Shown here piece by piece: positions 54,685 to 63,252 of a stretch of 64,000 nt of DNA. Every line of letters begins with the position of its first letter. Position 1 is the first letter of the stretch. A program made the translations under genes and the position numbers. Source of the DNA: Saccharibacter sp. EH611 (lineage in GTDB: Bacteria; Pseudomonadota; Alphaproteobacteria; Acetobacterales; Acetobacteraceae). The notes below the pieces were generated by a model. The model was not told where the DNA came from and searched no databases. It worked only from the letters and a program-made list of their open reading frames with translations. The stretch is from the NCBI RefSeq assembly GCF_009834765.1, contig NZ_WVHP01000003.1, positions 1 through 64,000 on the forward strand, read 5' to 3'.

Positions 54685-55430
54685 GACAGCAATGTCCGTA
54701 GAAAACGTCGTGTGCGGGCCTCGCGTGGATTAGCAAACATCACGTCTGGATCACCACTTTCCACAATTTTCCCTTCTTCCAAATACAGCACACGGTCTGA
54801 CGCAGCACGTGCAAAGCGCATATCGTGCGTTACGACCAGCTGTGTCATGCCCTCCTCATCAAGAGCGCGCATGACAGAAAGCACTTCCTCAGAAAGCTCC
54901 GGATCCAAAGCTGACGTTGGCTCGTCATACAGCATCACGGAAGGACGCATAGCCAAAGCCCTCGCAATCGCCGCACGCTGCTTCTGTCCACCAGACAATC
55001 GGTCTGGATAACGATCTTTCACCGCGGCAAGTCCTACTTTCTTGAGCAGCTCACATGCGATACGACGTGCCGCCTCATGATCCATCTTTTTCACATGAAC
55101 CGGGGCCATCATGACATTTTCCAACACGGAGCGATGAGGAAAAAGATTAAAGGACTGAAAAACCATCCCAACATGAGCCCGCAACCGATGGGCCTGCGCT
55201 TCATCGCGTCGATGCCAATGACGTGGACTCGTCAAGCCCACATCTTCGATACGCACATCTCCCGCATCAGGATGTTCTAAAAAATTTAGGCAACGCAAAA
55301 ATGTCGATTTACCGCAGCCAGAAGGGCCAATAATGGAAATCAACTCACCACGTTCAACCTCTAGGGAGATTCCGCGTAATATGTCATTATCACCAAAGGA
55401 TTTTCGTATATCCTTTGCTTGGAGCACCAT
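54681..55430 (-). CDS. Polar amino-acid ABC transporter ATPase (GlnQ/HisP-like)
   Basis: A 249-residue ATPase that drives the fused importer encoded next to it. Walker A is GPSGCGKSTFLRCLN, the Q-loop is MVFQSFNLFPHRSVLENVM (typical of the polar amino-acid class), the signature is LSGGQKQRAAIARAL, Walker B is VMLYDEPTSALDPEL and the H-loop is VVTHDM. The stop overlaps the fusion gene start by 4 bp. It is divergent from ccmA, 159 bp away. Confidence 0.95.
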   Translation of the reverse strand: MVLQAKDIRKSFGDNDILRGISLEVERGELISIIGPSGCGKSTFLRCLNFLEHPDAGDVRIEDVGLTSPRHWHRRDEAQAHRLRAHVGMVFQSFNLFPHRSVLENVMMAPVHVKKMDHEAARRIACELLKKVGLAAVKDRYPDRLSGGQKQRAAIARALAMRPSVMLYDEPTSALDPELSEEVLSVMRALDEEGMTQLVVTHDMRFARAASDRVLYLEEGKIVESGDPDVMFANPREARTRRFLRTLLS

Positions 55431-55589
55431 ATCTGTCAGTTCTGGCTTTCCTTCTCACGCACGATCAAGCATAGGACCAGCAGGCCCTTTATGGTGATAT
55501 TTTCATACCGATATTCACCACCTTACGCATAGTCTTCTTTTAAAGAAGAAGGATTTTCTCCTTATGGTTCAGGCCTCTATAACACACTT

Positions 55590-56189
55590 ATGATCCCATC
55601 CCCTCTTCTAACACTCAACCATATTTGTGTCTCACGCGGGGGAAGAACCATCCTTCATGATATTTCTCTCTCTTTATGTAGCGGAGAAACCCTCCTCATG
55701 ACAGGAGAGAATGGGTCTGGGAAATCAACCTTACTACGCGCCATTGCCGGACTATGCCCCCTTGATGAAGGGTTTATCGACGCTCCTGAAGCGATTGGCT
55801 GGTTAGGCCACCATAATGCCCTCAAACTTTCCTTAACAGTCCGCGAAAATCTCACACTCTTTTCTTCTCCTCCTCAAACCCAGCTCACAGAGGCTTTGAG
55901 CGTGCTTGGTTTGGAAAGCTTGTGTGAGACGCCCACACGTCATCTGTCCGCCGGGCAGCAACGCCGAGTGGCCTTCGCAAGACTTCTCCTCAAGCCCACC
56001 TCGCTTTGGCTGTTAGACGAACCAACGACAAGTATGGATGCGACCCATATCACTCAGATTGAAGCACTTATCCAGACCCATTGCCAACAGGGTGGAGCCG
56101 CCTTGGTTGTCTCTCATACACCGCTCACCCTCCCCTCCTGCAAAACACTTACGCTGGCGCCTTATCACTCTGAGGAACCCTGTTGGTGA
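55590..56189 (+). CDS. ccmA: Cytochrome c biogenesis ATPase CcmA
   Basis: The ATPase of the CcmABCD haem-handling complex for cytochrome c maturation (system I), 199 residues. It has Walker A TGENGSGKSTLLRAIAGL, signature HLSAGQQRRVAFARLLL, Walker B LWLLDEPTTSMD and H-loop VVSHTP, and the phrase GWLGHHNALKLSLTVRENL, where the glycine-His-Asn pattern is characteristic of CcmA. Its end overlaps ccmB by 7 bp. Confidence 0.92.
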   Translation: MIPSPLLTLNHICVSRGGRTILHDISLSLCSGETLLMTGENGSGKSTLLRAIAGLCPLDEGFIDAPEAIGWLGHHNALKLSLTVRENLTLFSSPPQTQLTEALSVLGLESLCETPTRHLSAGQQRRVAFARLLLKPTSLWLLDEPTTSMDATHITQIEALIQTHCQQGGAALVVSHTPLTLPSCKTLTLAPYHSEEPCW

Positions 56190-56854
56190 ACGCCCCTCTC
56201 ATCACATTGCTTAAAAGGGAGCTTCTCCTCGCACGCCGCAGCGGAGCTGATACGCTAAGTTCTGTGCTCTTTTTCCTCTTATGTGGCTGTTTATTTCCTC
56301 TCGCCTTAGGGCCATCTCCCCTTCTTCTGCACCATATGGGGCCAGGGATCATCTGGGTCTGCGCTTTGCTGGCTAGCCTGCTGCCTCTAGACAAGCTCTT
56401 CGCGGCTGATTTTGAGGATGGATCTCTTGATCTTTTAATGATGAGCCCTTTGCCAACGTTTATGATTGCACTGAGTAAAATGATCACACATTGGCTCACC
56501 AGCGGGCTTCCTGTCTTGCTCAGCAGCCTTTTTCTCGGTGTGATGTTTCACCTCTCCACACAAGAGATTTTTATCCTGCTGAGCAGCCTCACCCTCGGCA
56601 GCCTAACCTTTTCCCTCATTGGCGGTATGATTGCAGCGATGCTGCTTGGCGCACGCCGAGCCGGGGCTCTACTGCCCCTACTGGTGCTTCCCTTAAGCAC
56701 GCCCTCTCTCATTTTCGGCGCGGCAAGCTCATATTCTGTCCAACTCGGGAACCCAACGTCAGCAGGGTTAAGCCTTCTCGGAGGGGTCTTTTTAGCCGCT
56801 TTTGCTCTCTGTCCCCTTGCCGCAGGTTTAGGGCTACGGGAAGCATGCCGCTAA
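56183..56854 (+). CDS. ccmB: Haem exporter permease CcmB
   Basis: A 223-residue inner-membrane protein with about six hydrophobic segments. Family phrases are LLKRELLLARRSGADTL at the start, GPGIIWVCALLASLLPLDKLFAADFEDGSLDLL (present as GIIWVCALLASLL and FEDGSLDLL), MITHWLTSGLPVL and LLVLPLSTPSLIFG. It partners CcmA. The rest of the ccm genes (ccmC to ccmI) are not next to it in this window; a convergent gene follows. Confidence 0.93.
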   Translation: MVNAPLITLLKRELLLARRSGADTLSSVLFFLLCGCLFPLALGPSPLLLHHMGPGIIWVCALLASLLPLDKLFAADFEDGSLDLLMMSPLPTFMIALSKMITHWLTSGLPVLLSSLFLGVMFHLSTQEIFILLSSLTLGSLTFSLIGGMIAAMLLGARRAGALLPLLVLPLSTPSLIFGAASSYSVQLGNPTSAGLSLLGGVFLAAFALCPLAAGLGLREACR

Positions 56855-56860
56855 GAAAAA

Positions 56861-56887
56861 AGGCCGCCCTATAAAAGAGCGGCCTTT
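56861..56887 (-). terminator. Terminator of the aroQ-accB-accC operon
   Basis: AGGCCGC (56861-56867), an 11-nt loop and GCGGCCT (56879-56885). On the minus strand the stem is followed by TTTTTTCTT, a good T-tract, 7 bp after the accC stop. It also follows ccmB on the plus strand, where the T-run is short. Confidence 0.85.
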
Positions 56888-56893
56888 GAGCGG

Positions 56894-58246
56894 TTACGCG
56901 TCTTGTTGGCGCGCCACAAAATTTTCGAGCCAGTGGATTGTATAATCCCCTGCCTGAAATTCAGGATCATCCAAAATTTTCTGATGAAGGGGAATAACCG
57001 TTTTGACGCCCTCAACCACGCATTCCAACAACGCACGTTTCATACGAGTAATCGCTTCAGCCCGTGTTGGCGCATGAACGATCAACTTAGCAACCATGCT
57101 GTCATAGTACGGAGGGATTTTGTAGCCAGCAAAAAGGGCACTATCCATTCGTACTCCAAGACCACCAGGAGCATGAAACACCGTCACAGTTCCGGGGTTT
57201 GGCACAAATGTCAGCGGGTCTTCAGCATTAATACGGCACTCAATCGCATGGCCCCGCATCGTAATGTCTTCTTGGCGATAGCTCAGCTTCTCACCCGCAG
57301 CGACCAAGATCTGCTCACGCACTAAGTCCACACCACAAACCATCTCGGTCACGGGATGTTCAACTTGCAGACGCGTATTCATCTCGATGAAGCAGAACTG
57401 CCCATCTTGATATAGAAACTCCAACGTTCCCGCATTACGATAGCCCATGCGAGACAGAGCTTCTGTCACTGTCTGACCAATCTGGTTACGCTGCTCTTCT
57501 GTAATGACAGGAGAACCTGCCTCTTCCAAAAGCTTCTGATGGCGGCGCTGCAACGAGCAATCACGCTCCCCGAAATGAACCACCTGGCCATGCGTATCCC
57601 CCATGACCTGAAGCTCAATATGACGAGGGCGATCAAGATATTTCTCGAGATAGACCTCATCATTACCGAAAGCCGCTAAAGCCTCCGTACGCGCCACGCT
57701 CCATGCTTCAGCGATTTCATCAGCCGTATGAGCAACCTTCATGCCGCGGCCACCACCACCAGCAGCAGCCTTAATCAGCACGGGATACCCGACTTTGTCT
57801 GCAACATCGCGAGCCGCGTCAAGATCTGCAAGAGCACCATCCGACCCAGGAACCAACGGCACACCAAGGTCTGCCATCGTCGTCTTTGCGGTAATCTTAT
57901 CGCCCATCATCCGAATATGCTCAGCCGTCGGACCGATGAAGGCCATACCGTGCGCTTCTACCGTCTCAGCAAACTCAGCATTTTCTGACAAGAAGCCGTA
58001 GCCGGGATGAATCGCATCCGCACCCGTCATTGTCGCAGCTGACAAGATAGCTGGCACGTTCAAATAAGAATCCCGTGAACTTGCCGGGCCAATGCACACC
58101 GCTTCATCAGCCAAACGCACATGCATCGCATCAGAATCCGCTGTGGAATGAACCGCAACGGTGCGAATCCCCATTTCGCGGCAAGCACGCAGGATTCGGA
58201 GAGCAATTTCGCCACGATTGGCGATGAGAATCTTAGAAAACATCAC
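56894..58246 (-). CDS. accC: Acetyl-CoA carboxylase, biotin carboxylase subunit
   Basis: ATP-dependent carboxylation of biotin, the first half-reaction of fatty acid synthesis; 450 residues. It starts [24 protein letters not shown], has [16 protein letters not shown], the ATP-grasp glycine loop [35 protein letters not shown] and the catalytic [16 protein letters not shown]. It overlaps accB by 4 bp (58243-58246) and is the last gene of the operon. Confidence 0.98.
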   Translation of the reverse strand: MMFSKILIANRGEIALRILRACREMGIRTVAVHSTADSDAMHVRLADEAVCIGPASSRDSYLNVPAILSAATMTGADAIHPGYGFLSENAEFAETVEAHGMAFIGPTAEHIRMMGDKITAKTTMADLGVPLVPGSDGALADLDAARDVADKVGYPVLIKAAAGGGGRGMKVAHTADEIAEAWSVARTEALAAFGNDEVYLEKYLDRPRHIELQVMGDTHGQVVHFGERDCSLQRRHQKLLEEAGSPVITEEQRNQIGQTVTEALSRMGYRNAGTLEFLYQDGQFCFIEMNTRLQVEHPVTEMVCGVDLVREQILVAAGEKLSYRQEDITMRGHAIECRINAEDPLTFVPNPGTVTVFHAPGGLGVRMDSALFAGYKIPPYYDSMVAKLIVHAPTRAEAITRMKRALLECVVEGVKTVIPLHQKILDDPEFQAGDYTIHWLENFVARQQDA

Positions 58247-58707
58247 TCAATAATCGCCAATGGAGCCCCAAATTCGACCGGTTCTCCCGCATTGACGCAG
58301 TATTTTACCAACGTACCAGAGCGTGGAGCTTTAATCTGGTTAAAGGTCTTCATAGCTTCAATGAGCATAATCGTCTGACCTTCCGTCACCTTGCCACCAT
58401 CCTGCACGAAAGGCGGAGAAGACGGATCTGGCGAGAGATAGGCTACGCCAACCATAGGGCTAGGAACCATCCCCGGATGTGATGCAGGGTCAGCCGCTGC
58501 TGGAGCCGCACTCTCAGCAGGCGCCGCCGCTTGTGCTGGGGCAGGAGCCGCCGCTGGAGCAGCGAGCGGTGCTGCTTGCACGCTCACCTCACGTGCGACA
58601 CGAATGCGGCTATCCGCCTCAGAGACTTCAATTTCGGTCAGGCCAGTGTCCGTTAGGATATCGGCCAACGCCCGAATAGCCTCCTTATCTACGAGCATAC
58701 GGCTCAT
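58243..58707 (-). CDS. accB: Acetyl-CoA carboxylase biotin carboxyl carrier protein
   Basis: A 154-residue carrier. The C-terminal biotinyl domain has the biotin-accepting lysine in [12 protein letters not shown], followed by [21 protein letters not shown]. An Ala/Pro-rich flexible linker (about residues 45-80) joins it to an N-terminal domain ([22 protein letters not shown]). Four-bp overlaps with both aroQ and accC show tight coupling. Confidence 0.96.
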   Translation of the reverse strand: MSRMLVDKEAIRALADILTDTGLTEIEVSEADSRIRVAREVSVQAAPLAAPAAAPAPAQAAAPAESAAPAAADPASHPGMVPSPMVGVAYLSPDPSSPPFVQDGGKVTEGQTIMLIEAMKTFNQIKAPRSGTLVKYCVNAGEPVEFGAPLAIIE

Positions 58708-59153
58708 CCTTCATCCTCAATTATGTCCGCCATCGCCTGAAGCGCATGAGCGTAACCACGCACTCCCAGCCCACAGATCACCCCGCAGGCTGCCTGGGAA
58801 ACATAGCTATGATGGCGAAATGCTTCCCGGCGATGAATATTCGAAATATGCACCTCTATCACAGGACACTCAATCGCATGCAACGCGTCAAGCAATGCAA
58901 TAGATGTATGACCATAAGCTGCAGGATTAATCACAACCCCACTCGCACGACCACGACATTCTTGCACCCATGATACGAGTTCCCCCTCACCGTTGGTCTG
59001 GCGAAAATCAATTGCCACATCAAGGCGTTCAGCTGCCTGAATGCACACCTGCTCGACATCATCAAGCGTGGCGTGGCCATAGATATCAGGCTGGCGTAGG
59101 CCAAGCATATTTAGGTTAGGTCCATTGAGAACCACAATCAGGGGTCGTTTCAT
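58704..59153 (-). CDS. aroQ: Type II 3-dehydroquinate dehydratase
   Basis: Converts 3-dehydroquinate to 3-dehydroshikimate in the shikimate pathway. From ATG 59153 it is 149 residues, the normal length; the frame is open nine codons further. Motifs are VLNGPNLNMLGLRQPDIYG with the active-site Tyr, FRQTNGEGELVSWVQ (family usually FRQSNHEGELV; here Gly replaces the His), INPAAYGHTSIALLDAL with the catalytic His region missing none of its neighbours, and VEVHISNIHRREAFRHHSYVS. It is the first gene of aroQ-accB-accC, a common proteobacterial arrangement. Confidence 0.94.
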   Translation of the reverse strand: MKRPLIVVLNGPNLNMLGLRQPDIYGHATLDDVEQVCIQAAERLDVAIDFRQTNGEGELVSWVQECRGRASGVVINPAAYGHTSIALLDALHAIECPVIEVHISNIHRREAFRHHSYVSQAACGVICGLGVRGYAHALQAMADIIEDEG

Positions 59154-59244
59154 CTGTGCACCTGATAGCATCGTCATCACGTTCAGGAAAGATACACTCT
59201 AACACGGAAATGACAGAAGTGCTGTTTTGTTGTATAATTACCCT

Positions 59245-59718
59245 ATGATTGCTCGTTTTAGACCTCCCAAAGGGCGTGCTTCCGTGGTTCGCTTAACCCA
59301 CACCCTGCTTATTGCTGGTCTTCCTGCCTCTACCTTTCTAGGTAGCGACTATGCACAGGCGAGCCAACGCCAACAAAATACTCACACAGCACATGCTGTT
59401 CAGACAGGTTTAGCAAGCTGGTATGGAGGGAGCGCCTTTCAGTCCAGACATACCGCGCAGGGACAGCGCTTTGACCATCATGCTCTAACTGCAGCTCACC
59501 GCACGCTCCCCTTTGGAACGAAAGTTCTTGTCCAATCTCCCAAGACCCATCGCTCCGTTATCGTGACGATCAATGACCGCGGGCCTTTTACACATCACCG
59601 CATCATAGACCTCTCACGTGGGGCAGCTGAACAACTTGGCATGATGAAACATGGTGTCGTGCCAGTCTCTCTCACGATTCTACGGCCTAGCCTCCCTCTC
59701 AAAGAGAAGCACTCTTAA
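59245..59718 (+). CDS. RlpA-like septal ring lytic transglycosylase/DPBB protein
   Basis: About 157 residues from ATG 59245. A signal sequence (residues about 17-45, ending YAQASQ) precedes a double-psi beta-barrel domain with the RlpA pattern: GLASWYGGSAFQSRHTAQGQRFD, LTAAHRTLPFGTKVLV, VTINDRGPF and IIDLSRGAAEQLGM. The Trp-Tyr and Asp-Arg-Gly-Pro positions are intact. No SPOR domain and no lipobox are visible, so it is a short soluble variant. Acts on the cell wall in the periplasm by family analogy. Confidence 0.88.
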   Translation: MIARFRPPKGRASVVRLTHTLLIAGLPASTFLGSDYAQASQRQQNTHTAHAVQTGLASWYGGSAFQSRHTAQGQRFDHHALTAAHRTLPFGTKVLVQSPKTHRSVIVTINDRGPFTHHRIIDLSRGAAEQLGMMKHGVVPVSLTILRPSLPLKEKHS

Positions 59719-59743
59719 GCACTATAGCAAATCACGAAAGACC

Positions 59744-60733
59744 TTAGGCCTCTGTGTCTTTATCGGAAGCGGCCTCTGTGGAGAGCCCCTTTTCAGCTCT
59801 TATATATTTCCGCCGTGCTCGCTCTTCCAGCTCTGAGTTGATCACGCCGCCAAAAAGAACGACATAAGCGCTCACAAACAGCCACATCATGACAGCGGCC
59901 ACCGCTCCAAGCGGCCCATATGTGGCACTATAGCTTGCAAAATGTGCCACATACCAAGAAAAACCGAGCGATGTAACAACCCAAAGCAACGTGGCAACGA
60001 TAGCACCTGGGAAAATCAAGCGCCACAATGTCCAATCACGACACGGAGCAATGCGATAAAGAACCGTCATCGCTGTAAAAACAAAAAACAGCATGATGGC
60101 AGGTGCGAGCCAATGAACCATCATGGGTGTTCCCTTCTCCACCAAAAAGTGAAGCCCGGGGGGAATATGGTTAAAATCAACCCCCAGATATTCTAAATAA
60201 TGCGGCAAATAATCTGCAATGGCTGGAGCCGCCACCATCAAGGCCAAAGTGAGGCAAGCCCCTAAAACACCCATTAGCGTGGTGCCAAAAGCAAGACATT
60301 GAAAGCTCAGAAAGCCACGTGTCTCTTTCGTATGATAGGTTATGTTCAACGCAGACAACATCGCCCGGCTACTCGCCGTAGCAGACCACATTGTAATGGC
60401 CAGTGAAAAAACCAGCCCTAGCGTTAATGAAGAGTGCGACTCCATAACCAACGTATGAATGCGATCGCCAATCAGGGAATACGCTGATGTTGGCAGAAGA
60501 TTCCTTAAAATATTCAGCTGCGGTTCAACTGTATGGATGTCAAACACCAATCCATAAACAGAGATAAGCGCCGTTATGGCCGGGAACAGAGATAATGTTG
60601 CATAGAAAGCGCAGCCAGCAGCACTTAATGACGTCTGACTATCCCCTGTATGCACCAAGATTTGACGACAAATAGTCCGCCAACCAGCTGGTCGTGGTGG
60701 AGCATCTGGTTTTACGTCATTTGCACTCGACAC
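59744..60733 (-). CDS. YihY/UPF0761 family inner-membrane protein
   Basis: A 329-residue membrane protein of the family once called ribonuclease BN. Blocks include AAGCAFYATLSLFPAITALISVYGLVFD, LGLVFSLAITMWSATASSRAMLSALNITY, ILFPGAIVATLLWVVTSLGFSWYV (present as LIFPGAIVATLLWVV), and YGPLGAVAAVMMWLFVSAYVVLFGGVINSELE, with six membrane segments. The RNase assignment is considered wrong for this family; activity unknown. Its C-terminal tail is charged (about 40 residues). Confidence 0.93.
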   Translation of the reverse strand: MSSANDVKPDAPPRPAGWRTICRQILVHTGDSQTSLSAAGCAFYATLSLFPAITALISVYGLVFDIHTVEPQLNILRNLLPTSAYSLIGDRIHTLVMESHSSLTLGLVFSLAITMWSATASSRAMLSALNITYHTKETRGFLSFQCLAFGTTLMGVLGACLTLALMVAAPAIADYLPHYLEYLGVDFNHIPPGLHFLVEKGTPMMVHWLAPAIMLFFVFTAMTVLYRIAPCRDWTLWRLIFPGAIVATLLWVVTSLGFSWYVAHFASYSATYGPLGAVAAVMMWLFVSAYVVLFGGVINSELEERARRKYIRAEKGLSTEAASDKDTEA

Positions 60734-61188
60734 GCATTATCCTCTCTATGTTTCGCACTCTTATTCTGTGCTGGAGTTCCATCATTGCTCGTCAATGCCC
60801 AGAACCCCTTTATTACTCATTTTTTGATAAGAAAACCCTTACTTCCGAAACGAGAAAAGCACACTTAATGAGCAGAAAAGGGAGCTTTGTTACAACAGTC
60901 ACAGAAACAATAAGAGCCCATTTTAGAAAAATCGTTTTAATTTATGGCAAAAGAACTACACAAGACTTGCATTCTTAGCGAGAATAGGCTTTTCACGCAC
61001 TCCACGCAGCAACGCACGTGCCACTGGCCCTCTCGCGGTTACGCAACGACGTCAAGCGTTCTGGCTCCTGTAGGCCGTCTAAACACTTTTAGGCTCTAAG
61101 ACAGGACTTCGCCGGTCCGTTCGACCGTTTCGCAACATCCTGGCGGGGCCTCCCCCGTTTTGCAGGACGATTCTGGGAAGTGAGTATC
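60734..61188 (+). ncRNA. Long leader of the ornithine decarboxylase-type gene; candidate speF motif RNA
   Basis: A 455-bp gene-free stretch before the decarboxylase start. The 3' half holds several potential stems on the plus strand: ATTCT/AGAAT (60971-60985), CGGTC/GACCG (61113-61127) and, closest to the start, a nested pair TCCTG (61138-61142), CGGGG-cctc-CCCCG (61144-61157), CAGGA (61163-61167). The ribosome site GGAAGTGAG follows directly. Alphaproteobacterial speF genes are known to carry the conserved speF leader RNA (Rfam speF), so this is the leading interpretation, but I could not align it to the family. The first 230 bp (60734-60960) are AT-rich and probably carry the promoters of both divergent genes. 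Confidence 0.45.
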
Positions 61189-62328
61189 ATGACTCCCAAA
61201 ATAACTCGTTTTCTCACTCAAAATGATCCGGCAACACCCTGCCTTATCGTTGACCTTGATTCTGTTGAGCAACAGTTCAGCACGATGAAGCATCATTTTG
61301 AGGGTGCACGTCTTTATTATGCCATCAAGGCCAACCCTGCCCCGGCCATCTTAAAGCGCCTTAATACACTCGGGGCTTTTTTCGATGTGGCTTCTCTTGG
61401 AGAAATACAACAGTGCCTCGCGGCTGGCATTCGTCCAGACAGACTGTCCTTTGGGCATACTGTCAAAAACACGCATGCCCTTAGCGAAGCGCACAAGCTT
61501 GGCGTGTCACTTTTCGCTTTCGACTGTGAAGAAGAGCTACAGAAAATTGCACGTTATGCGCCAAACTCACGCGTTTTCTGCCGCCTAACCGTCCTCAACA
61601 CAGGAGCAGATTGGCCTTTGTCAGATAAGTTTGGCACAACAGCTGACCATGCTTATGAGCTGATGCTTCAAGCGGAACAGCTAAACCTTAAGGCCACTGG
61701 ACTTTCTTTCCATGTCGGCAGCCAACAAACATCGGCAGAAGCATATCAGCAGGCTATCGCACAGGCATCCACTCTTTTTCAGCGCCTTCAAAGCCAAGGC
61801 CTTGCTCTGGATCTGCTCAATATTGGTGGGGGGCTTCCTAGCCATTACACAAGCAGCGTGCCGGATCTTGCCTATTTCTCCACCGCCATTGACCAAGCTT
61901 TATCAGAGCATTTCCCTCACCAGAAACCACGTATCATGCTAGAACCCGGACGTGCCCTCGTCGGCGATGCTGGCGTTGTTCGCAGTGAGGTCGTCTTGGC
62001 CAGCCGTCGCGGTGGCGCCCCGACAGATCCGCGTTGGGTCTATTTAGACATTGGCCGCTTCGGCGGGCTGGCAGAAACAGAAGGCGAAGCTATTCGCTAT
62101 CGTTTCCGTACTCCTCATGACGACACATCACACAGCCAGTCCCCCTGCATCATCGCCGGCCCCACCTGTGATAGCGTTGACGTTATGTATGAAAAGAACC
62201 GCATAACGCTACCGGATGAGCTAGAATCAGGCGATAAAATTCTGATCCTCGCAACCGGCGCTTATGTCTCAACATACTGCTCAACAGGCTTTAATGGCTT
62301 TGCTCCTTTGAACGAATATTACATTTAG
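61189..62328 (+). CDS. Ornithine/lysine decarboxylase, alanine-racemase fold (fold III)
   Basis: PLP-dependent decarboxylase that makes putrescine (and possibly cadaverine), 379 residues from ATG 61189; a GTG three codons earlier is possible. The PLP lysine is in LYYAIKANPAPAIL, followed by FDVASLGEIQQCLAAGI, the catalytic His in LSFHVGSQQ, the glycine-rich phosphate loop LLNIGGGLPSHY, EPGRALVG and the catalytic Cys in GPTCDSVDVMYE. The matching of substrate (ornithine versus lysine or both) is not readable. A long structured leader precedes it and a strong hairpin follows. Confidence 0.92.
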   Translation: MTPKITRFLTQNDPATPCLIVDLDSVEQQFSTMKHHFEGARLYYAIKANPAPAILKRLNTLGAFFDVASLGEIQQCLAAGIRPDRLSFGHTVKNTHALSEAHKLGVSLFAFDCEEELQKIARYAPNSRVFCRLTVLNTGADWPLSDKFGTTADHAYELMLQAEQLNLKATGLSFHVGSQQTSAEAYQQAIAQASTLFQRLQSQGLALDLLNIGGGLPSHYTSSVPDLAYFSTAIDQALSEHFPHQKPRIMLEPGRALVGDAGVVRSEVVLASRRGGAPTDPRWVYLDIGRFGGLAETEGEAIRYRFRTPHDDTSHSQSPCIIAGPTCDSVDVMYEKNRITLPDELESGDKILILATGAYVSTYCSTGFNGFAPLNEYYI

Positions 62329-62332
62329 CCCC

Positions 62333-62362
62333 GGAAGCCCCCTCGCTTTAGAGGGGGCTTCC
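62333..62362 (+). terminator. Terminator after the decarboxylase gene
   Basis: GGAAGCCCCCT (62333-62343) pairs perfectly over 11 bp with AGGGGGCTTCC (62352-62362), followed by TGTTT. It lies 4 bp after the stop codon and 3 bp before the convergent gene's end, so it may serve both strands. Confidence 0.88.
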
Positions 62363-62365
62363 TGT

Positions 62366-63112
62366 TTACCGGCATGGCAATCGTTTGTTCCAGCGCTTCA
62401 TATTCGCCTTCACATCTTGAACAAAGGCAGAATGACGAACACCACTCAAAAAAATCTTTTGCATCACTCGCCCCAGCCCACGTGTAGGACGTTCAAACTG
62501 AATAAATAAAATACATCGTAGCTCATCAGTCTTATTACGCACGTGATGGCGATAGGTGTCGTCAAACACGAAAGCCTGGCCATTTTTCCATGCAACACGC
62601 TGACCAGCAATTTCAATCCAGCACTCTTTTGGATCTTTCGGAACACTAATGCCCATATGGCAATTCAGCATACCTTTCGTCACACCATAATGAGCCGGAA
62701 TGACACCTCCTGGCTCCAAAATGGAAAAGAGCGCAGAACATAACCCAGGGATACCGCCAACAAGCTGAGCGGTAACCGGAGCTTTGGCACAATTCTCAGG
62801 AACTTTCAGTCCATACCCAAATAGGAAAAAAGATTTCCACCGCTGGTCGGGTGCAATACGCCGATGATCAGGCGAAAGCTCCCTCAGGGCCGGCACATTT
62901 TCACGCGCTTCCATCAAAGCACGAAACTCTTCTGCAATAAGCGGATAAGCCTTCTCCAAAGCCCCCACCCATGGGAAAAGCTCCTTTTCCAAAAAAGGCT
63001 CATTGGACACACATGAATCACGTGCAATGATCCAATTCACCCATGGTCGTAACCATTTCCCGACACGCACTAATAATGGTCGTTTTTTCTTAGTCTCTTT
63101 CCCTACACTCAT
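62366..63112 (-). CDS. Aspartyl/asparaginyl beta-hydroxylase family protein (LpxO-like)
   Basis: A 2-oxoglutarate/Fe(II) oxygenase-like protein of about 248 residues from ATG 63112, chosen because AAGGA lies 8 nt upstream. The double-stranded beta-helix core shows VIPAHYGVTKGMLNCHMGISVP with the first iron His and the 2-oxoglutarate Arg/Lys side replaced by the family pattern, GQAFVFDDTYRHHVRNKTDELRCILF (as FVFDDTYRHHVRN) with the second His, and FIQFERP. Relatives hydroxylate lipid A fatty acids (LpxO) or peptidyl Asp/Asn. The basic N-terminus KETKKKRPLLVRVGKWLRPW may be membrane-associated. The exact substrate is open. Confidence 0.85.
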   Translation of the reverse strand: MSVGKETKKKRPLLVRVGKWLRPWVNWIIARDSCVSNEPFLEKELFPWVGALEKAYPLIAEEFRALMEARENVPALRELSPDHRRIAPDQRWKSFFLFGYGLKVPENCAKAPVTAQLVGGIPGLCSALFSILEPGGVIPAHYGVTKGMLNCHMGISVPKDPKECWIEIAGQRVAWKNGQAFVFDDTYRHHVRNKTDELRCILFIQFERPTRGLGRVMQKIFLSGVRHSAFVQDVKANMKRWNKRLPCR

Positions 63113-63252
63113 CGCCATTTTCCTTAAGAAGGACTGCAATAAAGCTATCTATTCATGTCTAACATACGTAAACGATGCCCATTATAGGACAAACTCTATT
63201 ATTATATTAAGAAATATACCTTATAACTGACATGCATAATTTCTATATCTTA

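Noticed and set aside
60694-60978. Plus-strand frame of 94 codons in the yihY-decarboxylase gap
   Set aside because: It overlaps the YihY start region, has no ribosome site and no family resemblance.
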